Shown one piece after another: positions 47,812 through 58,799 of a DNA stretch of 64,000 nucleotides. Within the stretch, counting starts at the first letter, position 1; every line of letters starts with the position of its first letter. The stretch spans positions 3,596,001 through 3,660,000 of the forward strand of contig JBBCBC010000022.1 in assembly GCA_037126765.1 (NCBI GenBank), read 5' to 3'. This stretch comes from Stenogyne calaminthoides. Taxonomy: Eukaryota > Streptophyta > Magnoliopsida > Lamiales > Lamiaceae. The translations under genes and the position numbers were made by a program. A model generated the notes under the pieces. It was not told where the DNA came from. It saw only the letters and a list, made by a program, of their open reading frames with translations, and did no database searches.

Positions 47812-49592
47812 TCAATCATATCGGTGCATTTTCTCCAAGATCCGAAGCCCTAGCTCGTTGCATAACTCTTTGAATCGATCTCGGCTAAGCGGCTTGGTTA
47901 AGATATCAACTTTACGCTTTGTCAGTATGGATCTTTTCCATCCTGATATTCTTCTTTTCAACATGATCTCTGATAAAATGGTGTCGACATCCACATGCTT
48001 GCATCTTGTATGTAGAACAAGATTTTGAGTGATTGCAATAGCACTATTACTGTCACAAAATATAGGTTACGTTCTTAGCTACGATGTTGTAATCCCTCAT
48101 TTCCGACTTAGCGAGAAAGGTTGGGAAAAAATAGCTTCTATGACCATATATTCTGCTTCAGTAGTAGATGTCGCAACTAATGTTTGCTTCTTCGAAAACC
48201 AAGAGATCAGTTTATTTATTTTAAACCCGACATGAACACGAGGTTGACTTCCGTCGATTACGCAACCTCCGTGAATCGAATCGAATACCCACTAAGATCT
48301 AGATTGTCATCTGATGGATAAAATAAACCAAGGTTTACAGTCCCCTTCAGATACTTGAGAATCCGCTTAGCTGCTTCTAGGTGGCTTTGCATTGGATTTG
48401 CTTGAAATCGGGCACATACACCTACTGCAAAAGTAATGTCTGGTCTGCTGGTAGTCAGGTATAATAGTGATCCAATTAGAGCTCTATACTCCTTCTGATT
48501 CACTTTCTGACCATCTTCATCTGGATCCATCTTGAACCCGGTCATCATGGGAATTCTGGCTTCCTTGCAATGTTGAACTCCAAACTTTGCCAGTAGATTC
48601 CTTGTGTACTTCGCCTGGCAGATGAATATCCTTTATGTACTCTGCTTGATTTGTAAACCTAGAAAGTAATTCATCTGTCCCATCATGGACATCTCGAACT
48701 TCCCTTGCATCAACTTGCTGAACTTCTCACATAACTTCTTGTTGGGAGATCCGAAGATGATGTCATCCACGTAGATCTGAACCATCAGAATATCTTCTCC
48801 ATCTTCTATTCTGAATAAGGTTCTGTCCACTATTCCTTTAGTGAACCCGCTGTCTATCAAGAACTGAGAGAGTGTATCATACCAAGCTCGAGGAGCTTGT
48901 TTCAGGCCGTAAAGAGCTTTCCTTAAACGGTACACTTGGTTGCCTTTTTCAAAGCCTGGAGGTTGTTCGACATAAACTTCCTCTGCTAGTACCCCGTTTA
49001 AGAATGCACTCTTTACATCCATCTGATACACAGTGAACCCTCTGTGGGCAGCATATGCCAGAAATAGCCGAATGGCTTCTAGGCGAGCGACTGGTGCAAA
49101 GGTCTCATCATAATCAATTCCTTCTGATTGTGAATACCCCTTAGCAACAAGTCTTGCCTTATTCCTGGTTATGACATTTTTCTCATCTCTCTTGTTCTTG
49201 AATACCCACTTCGTGCCAATTACGTCTTGATGAGTTGGTCTGTCCACCAATTCCCAAACTTGATTCCTCTCAAACTGTTCCAGCTCCTCCTGCATGGCTA
49301 GAATCCAGCTTGCGTCTTGTAGAGCTTCCTCTACTGTAGTTGGTTCCTTCAAAGACAGATAACAACAGTACATGGCACTTTCACCAATCTGATGTCTAGT
49401 TTTGACTCTATCAGATGGGTCTCCGATAATCAGATCAGTTGGATGACTGGTAATCCAGGTCCTTCTGTTCTGATGTGCGTCTGTTTGGAGAACATCATCC
49501 ATATCTGATAGTTCATTACTAGTGATTGGGAGTGGTGCGGAATTATGATCCACTTGATAAGAACATGTCTCAGCTGATGTTGGACTCATCAT
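47812..49592 (-). pseudogene. Reverse transcriptase and RNase H of the Sirevirus-like element
   Basis: RT from 49592: TKWVFKNKRDEKNVITRNKA then RLVAKGYSQSEGIDYDETFA; MDVKSAFLNGVLAEEVYVEQ; LYGLKQAPRAWYD; catalytic YVDDIIFGS; and FEMSMMGQMNYFLGLQIKQS. A frameshift near 48633 leads to the connection domain and RNase H start (48548-48258: YRALIGSLLYLTTSRPDITF). The rest of RNase H (48250-47812) is heavily decayed: CDSNSAIAI and TKRKVDILTKPL can be read in shifted frames. Not functional. Confidence 0.9.
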
Positions 49593-50978
49593 GTGCTGAT
49601 GTCTGTTCGTAGGAACTTCAGGAGTTCCCCCTGAACCAGATGGTTCAGTTGATACTGTCTCAGCTGTAACAACTTCTTCACTGACAGTTGTGCGTACCTT
49701 AGGGTCTGATTGACCTGTTGAATCAGCAAGATCAAGTTCTGGGACACTTTTACGTGTTCAACTTCTTTCTCCTTGATGCTTAGCTGATCCATTTTCTGCG
49801 TGTCAGGTAGCGGTTGATCTGGAACGGCTTGTTCTGAGGCAGCTTTCTCTTATTTAGAAGATGTCTCATCAAAGACCACATGGGGTGTTTCTTCTACAAC
49901 TAGGGTTCGTTTGTTGTAAACCCTGAAGGCCTTGCTGGATGAGGAATATCCTAAGAATATACCCTCATCTGACTTGGCCTCAAAAGTCTTCAACTGACTT
50001 TTTCCATTGTTGTGAATAAAACACTTGCACCCAAAAACATGGAAGTATGAAACACGAGGTTTTCTGTCCTTCCACAGTTCATAAGGTGTTTTGAAGTGAG
50101 TTTTAGTCAGAGAACATCTGTTTTGAGTATGGCATGCAATGTTGATTGCTTCTGCCCAGAAATGGCTTGGTGTAGCATGTTCAACTAACATAGTGCGAGC
50201 AGCTTCCTTGAGAGTTCTGTTTCTCCGTTCTACTACTCCATTTTGTTGTGGTGTTCTTGCAGCTGACGTCTCATGCTGTATACCAAACTCAGTGCAAAAA
50301 TCAGTAATAAAGGAATTCAGGAACTCTGTACCTTTATCTGATCTGATTTTTACTATGCTGACACCCTTCTCGTTTTGTAGCTTCTTGAGCAGCTCGGGTA
50401 TCTTTGTCGTTGTCTCGTTCTTCTTGAATAAGAATAAAACCCAAGTAAACTTGGAATAATCATCCATGATTACTAGAGTATATTTGCATTCACTGAGACT
50501 GACCGGTGTCACTGGTCCGAATAGATCCATATGGAGCGATTTAAAGATTTCTTGGATCTTTGGTCCGTATTCCCTTGAATGAGGCTTTAACTTGTTTTCC
50601 CTTCTGACATGCGGCACATGTCTGATCTTTGGAGAATATCTCATTCGGAAGTCCCTAAACCAAAGATATCCTAGCTATCTTGTTAAGAGTCTTGAAGTTC
50701 AGATGACTCATTCTTTTGTGCCAGAGCCAATTGCTACTTTTAGAACTCTTAACAATTAAGCATGTATTCCTCGGACAACTGTTCCAATCTGCTATGTAGA
50801 TCGTGCCTTTCCTTGAACCAGTTAGCAAGATTTGTTGAGTGGCTCGATTCCTTATCGTACACTTGTCGCTCGAGAACTCAACGCTTTGAATCTGTTGTCG
50901 CAGAATTGTGATCTTGATAGTAGATTGTGCTTTTAATCCTTCGACATACGAGACTCCGGTTATTTTGTACATCATCAT
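49589..50978 (-). pseudogene. Integrase of the Sirevirus-like element
   Basis: gag-pre-integrase finger ...SNWLWHKRMSHLNFKTLNKIA (to about 50655), then the integrase core from 50644: SLHMDLFGPVTPVSLSECKY with the first Asp, IMDDYSKFTWVLFLF with the second, IRSDKGTEFLNSF and ETSAARTPQQNGVVERRNRT with the Glu-bearing block, then GCKCFIHNNGK and DEGIFLGYSSSSKAF to 49850. The core is open for 264 codons. Stops separate it from the finger and from RT. Confidence 0.9.
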
Positions 50979-50979
50979 T

Positions 50980-52800
50980 CTCTAAGGTTCGAATCCTTTG
51001 GTAAAACCAAAGTTATCATCACCGAAGAAAGAGTACACGTGGGCCTTCTTGTTCTTTGTAAGAGCTAAGGAGATGTTTGCTTCAATCATGTGCCTTGAGC
51101 ATCCACTATCGATGTACCGGATAGTTGCTTGTGCACCTCCTTTGTTGGCGATCCCCGCGAACCCGCAATCAAATCGGGCTTTAGGTACCCCTTTGGAATT
51201 GCAAGGCCCGGGGGGTTAGTGGTGGATTTAGGGATCCACACAAACATAGCACTTCTATGAAAATCGATAGATTAGAAGGTCCGATTTGTCTCCCATACAT
51301 ATCAACATAATCATACGTCTCTTTATATGCTTTCGATTAGTATGATTATTCGTGTGAGCCTTGGGTGACTTAGAAGACTTGGATTTTTTTTTATATTTTG
51401 TCTTCTTTTAATCCGGTGTGCTCGGTGAAATAGCCTAGATCTCGGTTATAAGGGTAGGTACATCGCTACCATCGAAAGATTCATATCTTTTTGGCATAGA
51501 TGGTCTTTGCGGTTTACCTATAGCTTGCTTATTAGGAGTTCGACCTTGATTGGGTCTCGATTAGATTTCCTTCTTCTGAGTTGTCTCTTACGATACCTCT
51601 GTTGGTCGAGTTGAGGTTTCTTCGTAAGAACCGGGTTCTTACGTTGATTCTACCGATGCTTAATCGATTGGGGTCCATTTATGTTCCTTTTCGATTAGGC
51701 ACCGCCTTTACTTGCTCAGCCAGGTCTTTTTCCCTTATCAGATACAAGTTTAGCTTTTAGTGTATCTTTGTCAGAGACTCGTTCGATTACACCCTTCTTA
51801 AGTGAATCAAACGGGGCTTTTGAGGATGTAGAAGGGTTCTCATACCCAATTCCCTTCTTGTTAGTCGGCTTTCGAAAATAGGTGTTCATTTCTTGAACGG
51901 TTTTAGATGACTTCGTGAAAACCTCTATTTTCTTCCAGACTATCCTCGATGAGATTTTAGACTCTCATGTAGTCGGAATAGCTCATCAAATTTAGATTGA
52001 AGGATTTTGAAATCATCAGCTTGCTGTTTGTTGATTGCTAGCTGATCTTTGATCTGCTTCTCCTGATCAGAAGATTTAACTTTCAAAATGTTAAGTTCCC
52101 CAGTTACCTTCTAAGCAGTTTCAGCGGATTTCAGTTCAATAGCTTTACTGAGAGAGTTCTCTTTAACAAGCTGATTATTTCTGATCCTTAGCTTGTCATT
52201 TTCAGCTTCCACTATAGTATAAGTGTCTACTGCATCAGAGAGATCATCAAGCAATTGCTCAGAGTAGAGCTGCAAGTCAATCTCTCCAGCAGGTGTGCTA
52301 ATAATTGCCGGTGTGGAAATTGAAAAAGCAGAAGGTTTGGAGGTTACCTCAGATTGGTCCTCCTTGGCCATCAAAGCGAGACTTCATCGTCATCGAAGAG
52401 AATATCGATCTTCATGCTCGTGGAAGTCAACAAGATCGCATATCGGACATAAGTCTTCTCTGAAGAGTAGCGAGAATCCTCGGAAAGGCGAGATAGGAAT
52501 CATCAATTCGGATGTGTCGGCGACGGTGCTTTCCCTATCTCGAGCGCATTGCTCTCTTTTGTTCCATTTTCTCTTCTCTTTCTCTCGGGGAGTCGGTCGA
52601 GGCGTTCGGTCTTTGTGGTGACTGGTTTTCTTGATTGAAGCATGATCCTCGATCTACGGAACTTCCTCTGCCAGGTGAGTCACTTCGTCTGTAGGATCTG
52701 TTAGGTGACTTCCCTTTCTGATGGTAGTCTGAACTCCTTCTGTCAGATCTGTTATCTCTTCTTTCATCTGTCAGATCATCTCTTTTCTTTTCTTCTCTGT
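50980..52800 (-). pseudogene. Decayed gag tail, protease and linker
   Basis: Only one notable open frame (52374-52111, Glu/Ser-rich, coiled-coil-like). Elsewhere stops occur every few codons, though residual motifs show that this was coding. The section has many small indels and many cgat words compared with the equivalent part of the truncated Copia element. Confidence 0.6.
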
Positions 52801-52810
52801 GATCTCTTGA

Positions 52811-53755
52811 TCATCGGATCTCAGTTCTTTCTCGTGATCTGTCGGTTGGCCTCCTGTTTCTTTGATAGTGTTGTAGAATCTCGATACTTACCAAAATTTG
52901 AGTATTTGTTCTTTCAAGTTTCTGGTAAAAAAAGCGTCTGTTACCTTGACTCATTATATTTCCAACAGTTCGGTGGTCTTCGATCTGCGGGTCTTTGGTT
53001 GCTTTAAATGCAACTGATTTAGACGTTGAGGCTTCAGCAGGTGTCTCGTCTTCATCTACTTGTCCTCTTTCAATTAAGTAGAACTCGTGAGCTTTAAGGC
53101 TTAGGATCAAGCTACTCGGCTTCATCTTTGAAATGTCTTGGCAATCCTTGATTACCGTGACTTTCATGTCCCATTTCTTGGTGAGAGATCTTAAGATCTT
53201 GTAGTTGATATCTTTGTCTGACATCTCTCTTCCAAGTTCTCGTAGCTTATTTACTGACATGGTGATCCTCCCATCGAGCTCGTTGATGGTCTCGTTGGGC
53301 AACATCTTTAACTTTTCGAACTTCACCAGTTCAGCTTGTAGTCGGTTGTCTTTGATCTGATCATTTCCTTCGCATATCTCAGCAAGAGTATCCCACATTA
53401 ATTTTGCGGTTTTGAGATACTTTATCTTCTCCTTGGTGATTTTATCCATCGTCTTCATGATTATATGCCTGGCGATTGTATCTAGAGTATACAACTTTCT
53501 TTCTTCTGCATCCATCAGGGCTGGGCTTTTTCGTACAAGACTTCCCGGTGCAAAGTCTGGATCTCCTCCAACTGCTGGGTTGTCGTGATATATGATGATG
53601 GGTCCTCGTTCAATAACTTCCATCATTTTGTCGCTTATCGATCCTAGATGGTTGCACATATATATAGACCAATCTGCATACTCATCAATTGAAAACTTAG
53701 GCAAATCATGATACATACCAGAGGTATTATCCATGCTGAGTGATTTTGAAAACAA
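52811..53755 (-). pseudogene. Copia gag of the Sirevirus-like element
   Basis: A 314-codon frame with the UBN2-type capsid: YHDLPKFSIDEYADWSIYM, KLMWDTLAEICEGNDQIKDN and ILRSLTKKWDMKVTVIKD. Parallel to the gag at 33671-35074 (shared LRxLxKKWD and WDTLA motifs). The frame breaks before any nucleocapsid zinc knuckle. Confidence 0.85.
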
Positions 53756-53856
53756 ATGAGTTTTGAAAAATGGTTTTTCAAGATCTGTTCAGATGACCAC
53801 AAAGATTCTTCCTCAAGAATCGATGATACTCAAAGCCAGTGGTCTGTAGAACCACT

Positions 53857-53868
53857 GCTCTGATACCA
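53857..53868 (-). promoter_or_regulatory. Primer binding site (initiator Met tRNA)
   Basis: The minus strand reads TGGTATCAGAGC two bases inside the 5' LTR end. Confidence 0.9.
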
Positions 53869-53870
53869 CT

Positions 53871-55666
53871 TGTAGGTCCCAAACGGGTTTTATGAGGGTG
53901 GAAGTCTAGAGGGGAGGGGTGAATAGACTTCTTACAACTTTTCGTGCGGATCAGGTGTGAACTGCAGATTACCCGATCAGAGTGCTAGTGTATCAGTTTA
54001 GACTGATGTTCAATCTTACTGAGTGCCTGAGGGCAGATCAGTTTGATATCTGTCAGTTTAACTGAATGGTACGGAAGCTTGTTTTTACCCGTGTGAAAAA
54101 CAAGTTTTATCAATCAGATTCTTAAGTCAGTTTTCAACCAGTTGACTAAGGTGTCAATCTGATCAGATCAGTTGCTTGGTGCAGACTGAGCTTAACTTAG
54201 AATATGTATGCTGTTTTAAACTCAGTTGTGTGACTTGTGTAAAGCAATAAGAAAGCAAGTAAATGCACACAAGACTTTTTATAGTGGTTCAGACGAAACC
54301 CGTCCTACGTCCACTCTTCCCTTAACACAGGGGAACCTTAACCAACTTTAACCTGCGGGACTTATATCCTTTTCAGGATGGCCGAGATGTTTACCGAGTT
54401 CTCACTCTTACAAACTTAACCTGCGGAACTTATATCCTTTTCAGGATGACCGAGATGTTTACCGAGTTCCCACTCAAGCTTAACCTACGGGACTTATATC
54501 ATTCAAAAGGATGGCTTAGATGTTTATCGAGTTCCCACTCTACAAACGTAACCTGCGGGACTTATATCCTTCAAAAAGGATAGCCGAGATGTTTATTGAG
54601 TTCTCACTCTACAGACTTAACCTAACTTGCGTTTGGGTAAAGAATGTTTGAGGGTTCCAACTGGAAATCTATCCTGGTGCTTTAGGTAGCCAAAATGCTA
54701 GTGGATATGATTTCTTGCTAAGAACTAATGGGATGAACACTCTAAGAATAATCTTCAAATGTAGTGTTCTTTGAGCGGAGATTTTGCTGTAGCTTTAGCT
54801 TCTTTTGCGGTGTCTCCGTGTTTGTTCTTTGCTTGTTCTCACTTGTTGGTCCTTGTCTTCAAAGTGAAGATCGATCCCATTTTATAGACCTCGAAATCAA
54901 AGAGCCGTTGGAGAGCAATTTGAATTTCGGGCTATATTAGGTAGGTTGTAGGATATGATTGTGACGTGCTCCGATTATCGGCGTGGCCGTAGGCATGATT
55001 AGCGCCCGTTTTTTTGTCCTTGCTGTCGTATCCCTTAATGTCGGCTCTTTTTGTGCACGTGTCGCTTTTTTTCCTTGGCCCGGAGGTGCACGGCGAAATT
55101 TTGTCCATTAGATGATTGATATTCCTTTTGTAGAAGATTCGTCTTATGCGGTGTATCTTTTTGATTGTCACGGGTGTGGTGACTTGATCGTAACCGATCG
55201 ATCTACCTTGTTTGAGTCTTGGATGCACATTGTCTTAACTCAATATCACGGAGACTCATTGAATGTAGGTCTTGAGGTCTTTTGATCTCAGTGTCTCTCG
55301 AGCCTCGGTGTCTTGATCATCCGAAGTCTTGGGTTTATTCTTTGAGTCATCGAGTTAATCTGAGTCTTGAGTTCATCCAAAGTCTTTGATGTCTTCTTGT
55401 CTTCACGATCTTCTGACTTCTTGTCTTCTGAATTGTGCTTAGTCTTCTGATCATCTGACCTTATCTGGGTCATCTGATACTTCGACCTGACCTATACATA
55501 TTGAGTTCCCCCTCAATATGTGACCTATCTTTTACATCAGCTATCTATACATTTCAGCTGGTCATCTTAATCTGGTTCTAAGTCATCATACCTAATGTGT
55601 CCGATTGGGTCCTATTACAACCTGTTTTGGAACTTCCATCAAAACTAAATTACAGATTTCCCAACA
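53871..55666 (-). repeat. 5' LTR of the Sirevirus-like element
   Basis: 1796 bp, tgtaggtcccaaacggg...ttcccaaca on the plus strand, with the same four-unit tandem array at about 54349-54622. It differs from the 3' LTR mainly by clustered indels at about 55010-55400. Confidence 0.92.
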
Positions 55667-55671
55667 TGGTT

Positions 55672-55944
55672 TACACAAGTGAGACAAACAAACTTCAGAA
55701 CAGGAAGGGGACGGCTAAAAGACGGCTACCACCACCAAACAAGGGCGTCGGCAACAACAGGGCGATAGCAACAACAGGGAGACTAAATGAGAGAACAACA
55801 GGGCGACGACAACAACAAGCCGACAAACACGAGAAGGTGACGGCTAAGATGGCGACGACGACAAGAAATACTTCGACAGAGAAACAAAGATAACTAATGT
55901 GAATTTTTTTTTAACTTTTACTTTTACTATTACTTTTTATTTTT
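55672..55944 (-). other. MULE subterminal region, Ulp1-gene side
   Basis: Between the Copia insertion and the right TIR. It is rich in caacaac / cgacgacgac words; on the minus strand it would be the 5' leader or first exon of the Ulp1 gene. No confident start codon. Confidence 0.4.
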
Positions 55945-56173
55945 AGGTTTGGGATTTTAGGTTTGGACGAAGGGTTGGGCAATGGGTTGGACAGGGTCGG
56001 TTAGTGGGTTCACTTTATAATTAATGATTGGTTAGTGAAAGTTGACTTTGGCTTAAATGAAATGGAACCAAGGGGCAAATGGTAATTACCCACCCTTAAA
56101 AGGGCAAAAATATTTTTTTCATCAAAAAGAGGGTTTGAACCTTTCTAGAAAAGGGCATTTCTCTTCATCTCCC
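55945..56173 (-). repeat. Right terminal inverted repeat of the MULE
   Basis: Its reverse complement begins gggagatgaagagaaatgcc and parallels 13778-13985. The adjacent 56174-56182 (taaagtaaa) is the right half of the target duplication. Confidence 0.8.
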
Positions 56174-56340
56174 TAAAGTAAAATATGAAAACCCATCTAA
56201 AGTATGGAATTATAAGCTTAATCGATCACACATACCGGTATTTTCATCCATGCATGATTAATTGGACGATCATCCACATCATAAAATTAATGAATTCCCA
56301 TGCCAAAATTAGAACACACACATCAACCATCCACCCAACA

Positions 56341-56349
56341 TATATAAAA
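56341..56349 (+). promoter_or_regulatory. TATA box of the WD40 gene
   Basis: TATATAAAA, 168 bp beyond the MULE end and 176 bp before the start codon; the predicted leader is C/T-rich, as in many plant 5' UTRs. Confidence 0.65.
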
Positions 56350-56516
56350 ACAAATCATTAAACGTCCATTTTAATTCTCTAACCGTCAATCATCTCCATC
56401 CCATTCCATTCCCTAAAAACCCTCTCCTTCATTCTCCTCCCCACACACCCCTTCTTCCTCATTGCCCCCCTCCTCCCCCCTCCCTCCGTTTCCCCCCATT
56501 CCAATACTCGATCACA

Positions 56517-57800
56517 ATGTATCCCCAAAGCAACAACCCCGACTCCTCCTCCAGCGCCGCCTCCACGGACGAGGACCTCCGCAACAGCAGCTTCTCCTAC
56601 GACCCCAACCGCCTCAGCAGCGACGGCTCCCCCATGATGATGTCCCCCTGGAACGGCCCCACCCCCTTCGGCAACCCCTGGTCCAGCGGCAGCACCTCCT
56701 CCCAGAACCAGCCCACCAACAGCCTCATCGGCTCCCTCGTCCGCGAGGAAGGCCACATTTACTCCCTCGCCGCCAAAGATAATATTTTATACACAGGCTC
56801 CGATAGCAAGAACATCCGCGTCTGGAAAAACATGCAGGAGTTCTCTGCCTTTAAGTCCAACAGCGGCTTAGTGAAGGCGATCATAATCTCCGGGTTCAAG
56901 ATCTTCACAGGCCATCAGGACGGGAAGATTAGGGTTTGGCGAACAAGCCCTAAGAACCCGAATGTTTACAAACGCTCCGGAACAATGCCAACCTTTTTCG
57001 ACATTTTCAAAGCGTCGATAAAACCCGGGAACTACGTTGAGGTGAAGAAGAAGCACAGCGCCGTGTGGATCAAGCACGCCGACGCCATCTCCTGCCTCAG
57101 CATGGACCAAGAAACCGGGCTTCTGTACTCCGCTTCATGGGACAAAACTTTCAAGGTCTGGAAACCCGATAGCTCCAAGTGCATGGAGTCCGTTAAGGCC
57201 CACGACGATGCAGTAAACTCGGTCGTCGCGAGCGTTAACGGGATGGTGTACACGGGGTCGGCGGACGGGACGGTGAAGGCGTGGAAGCGGGAGCAGAAGG
57301 GGAAGTCGTATAAGCACGCGCTAGTGCAGACGCTGCTAAGCCAGGAATCAGCGGTGACTGCTTTGGAGGTGGACGGGACGGGGCAGGTGGTGTACTCGGG
57401 GTCGTCGGACGGGGTGGTGAACTTCTGGGAGGTGGAGAATGGACTGTCGCACGGGGGTTTGCTGAAGGGGCACAAGCTGGCAGTGCTGTGCCTGGCGGCG
57501 GCGGGGAATTTGGTGTTCAGTGGGTCGGCGGATAAGACGATATGCGTGTGGAGGAGGGAGGGGCAGGTGCACACGTGCCTGTCGGTGCTGACGGGGCACA
57601 CGGGACCGGTCAAGTGTTTGGCGGTGGAGAAGGATAAGGGGGAGGAAGCGGGGGATAAGAAGTGGGTGGTGTATAGTGGGAGTTTGGATAAGTCGGTCAA
57701 AGTGTGGAGTGTTTCCGAGATGGCGCCGGATATGCAGCAGATGGGGATGAGCAGTGGGGGCAATTTTGATTGGGATTCTATACCCTCTGCTAAGTATTAA
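56517..57800 (+). CDS. JINGUBANG-like seven-blade WD40 repeat protein
   Basis: An intact, intronless 427-residue protein. Residues 1-70 are low-complexity (Ser/Asn/Pro, with ASTDEDLRNSS). Seven WD40 blades follow, ending in W-type closures: IRVW (about 100-103), IRVW (138-141), FKVW (212-215), VKAW (253-256), VNFW (301-304), ICVW (342-345) and VKVW (394-397). SLVREEGHIYSLAAKDNILY then TGSDSKNIRVWKN, and the TGHQDGKIRVW block, mark the plant JINGUBANG-type family. Arabidopsis JGB restrains pollen germination and jasmonate synthesis through TCP4; other members are little known, so exact orthology is not claimed. WD40 propellers are protein-interaction platforms. The start codon follows a C-rich leader and the first 250 bp are very GC-rich. 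Its promoter now abuts a 42-kb transposon complex. Confidence 0.95.
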   Translation: MYPQSNNPDSSSSAASTDEDLRNSSFSYDPNRLSSDGSPMMMSPWNGPTPFGNPWSSGSTSSQNQPTNSLIGSLVREEGHIYSLAAKDNILYTGSDSKNIRVWKNMQEFSAFKSNSGLVKAIIISGFKIFTGHQDGKIRVWRTSPKNPNVYKRSGTMPTFFDIFKASIKPGNYVEVKKKHSAVWIKHADAISCLSMDQETGLLYSASWDKTFKVWKPDSSKCMESVKAHDDAVNSVVASVNGMVYTGSADGTVKAWKREQKGKSYKHALVQTLLSQESAVTALEVDGTGQVVYSGSSDGVVNFWEVENGLSHGGLLKGHKLAVLCLAAAGNLVFSGSADKTICVWRREGQVHTCLSVLTGHTGPVKCLAVEKDKGEEAGDKKWVVYSGSLDKSVKVWSVSEMAPDMQQMGMSSGGNFDWDSIPSAKY

Positions 57801-58111
57801 TTGAGTTGTTGTAATGTGCATGCATGGTTGGTGCATGAGGAGAGATATGTATGTATGTGTGAGATATTATGGATTGATTAATTAATTAATTGATTTATTA
57901 ATTTGTATGTTTTTAGTAGAGATCTATGTATTGTAATTAGGTAATTAATCAATAATTTTGCTTATTTCATTTTTTTCCTTTAAATTTCAAGCTTTCTATT
58001 ATCTTTGTTTGCATATTTTACTCGTCACAAAGTTAAGAGTGGTCGATATTTGACTAAGAAGCGAAAATAGGCAAAAAAATTCCCCTTTTGAACTTGCATC
58101 TCTATTTTTTG
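57801..58111 (+). other. 3' UTR and flank of the WD40 gene
   Basis: AT-rich, with (attaattaatt) runs and candidate polyadenylation signals (aataat) near 57948. No other gene. Confidence 0.5.
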
Positions 58112-58566
58112 GAAAAAAAAGTTTCTTAGTACTATAATTTTTTTGTAATTTTTTTTTGTCCCAAATAATTTAACTTTTCAATTTTGGTCTCATACCTATC
58201 TTGATTGCTCAATTTTTGTCCCATTTTCGTCGAAAAACATAAAATTGTCTTTTTTTCATCACGCACAAGTCACATGCCGATAAAATTGGGGTTTTCCGAG
58301 CTCGTAGTTAACGTGAACATTAAAAATTCATTTTTTCCACACTTGGGAGAAATTTTCCTGTTCTTTCTAACTTTTTAGAAAAATAAACTTTTCTTTTACC
58401 AGTCAATGTCCACATCAGATACGAGTTCGAAAACCCGCATTTTTAACTGAAAATGGTAAAATTTTCTATTTTTCACTAAAAATTGGACCAAAATTGGACA
58501 ACCGAGATAGTTAGGAGACCAAAATTTGGTACTTAAATTTTTTGGGACTAAAAAACTTTTTTTCTC
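58112..58566. mobile_element. MULE-type foldback MITE
   Basis: Imperfect inverted arms: the left end ggaaaaaaaagtttcttagt matches the reverse complement of the right end (ggagaaaaaaagttttttag), with gtcccaaa and caattttggtc / ccaaaattgg motifs further in. An 8-bp direct repeat, ctattttt, flanks it at 58103-58110 and 58567-58574. The arms share wording with the 10700-11203 element (gtcccatttt...cgaaaaa, acatgccgataaaatt), so both belong to one dispersed family. Non-coding. Confidence 0.72.
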
Positions 58567-58799
58567 CTATTTTTCGTCCTAAAACTTTTTCAATCCACAA
58601 TTTTGCCATTAATTTGTGACCATCTACTATTCTCCCTTAATCTCATCTCATCCATTAATCTCATCTCAATTCCATCACATTTTAAAACATTCAGACAAGA
58701 CTTGGACCTGGCCCGGCCTGAACACGGCCCGAAATGGTTCGTGGTTCATAGTTCAAGTTCAGTTCGGGTTCATGGTTCAAAGTTTAGGGTTCTGGATCG

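Larger units (their letters stand above)
38389..55666 (-). mobile_element. Full-length Sirevirus-like Copia with extra ORF, TSD tggtt
   Basis: LTRs at 38389-41979 (enlarged by a solo LTR) and 53871-55666; target duplication tggtt at 38384-38388 and 55667-55671. Transcribed leftward: primer site 53857-53868, gag 53755-52811, protease/integrase 51.0-49.85 kb, RT and RNase H 49.6-47.8 kb, then a 5.8-kb region holding an additional ORF (45651-42010), then polypurine tract 41980-41995. An extra ORF downstream of Copia pol and RT motifs such as FEMSMMGQMNYFLGLQIKQ are typical of the Sirevirus lineage. Coding regions carry many frameshifts. Confidence 0.92.
13778..56173 (+). mobile_element. Giant nested MULE with transposase and Ulp1 genes
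   Basis: Both ends carry inverted repeats of about 200 bp, recognisable from shared phrases: catttttgcccttt / atatttttgcccttt, ttttgcccctta / atttgccccttgg, and the order of cccattgtccaaccc / cccattgcccaaccc. Nine bases flank each side, taaattaaa (13769-13777) and taaagtaaa (56174-56182), an 8/9 target duplication of Mutator size. Inside are a plus-strand MULE transposase and a minus-strand DUF1985/Ulp1 gene, an arrangement of Kaonashi-type MULEs. Three large LTR elements, a solo LTR and a SINE inserted afterwards; subtracting them leaves about 8.3-8.5 kb. Both genes are broken, so it is not autonomous now. Confidence 0.82.

Noticed and set aside
56379..57836. Long minus-strand and shifted frames over the WD40 gene
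   Set aside because: Shadows created by the high GC content of the real coding strand; only the plus-strand frame shows WD40 blades.
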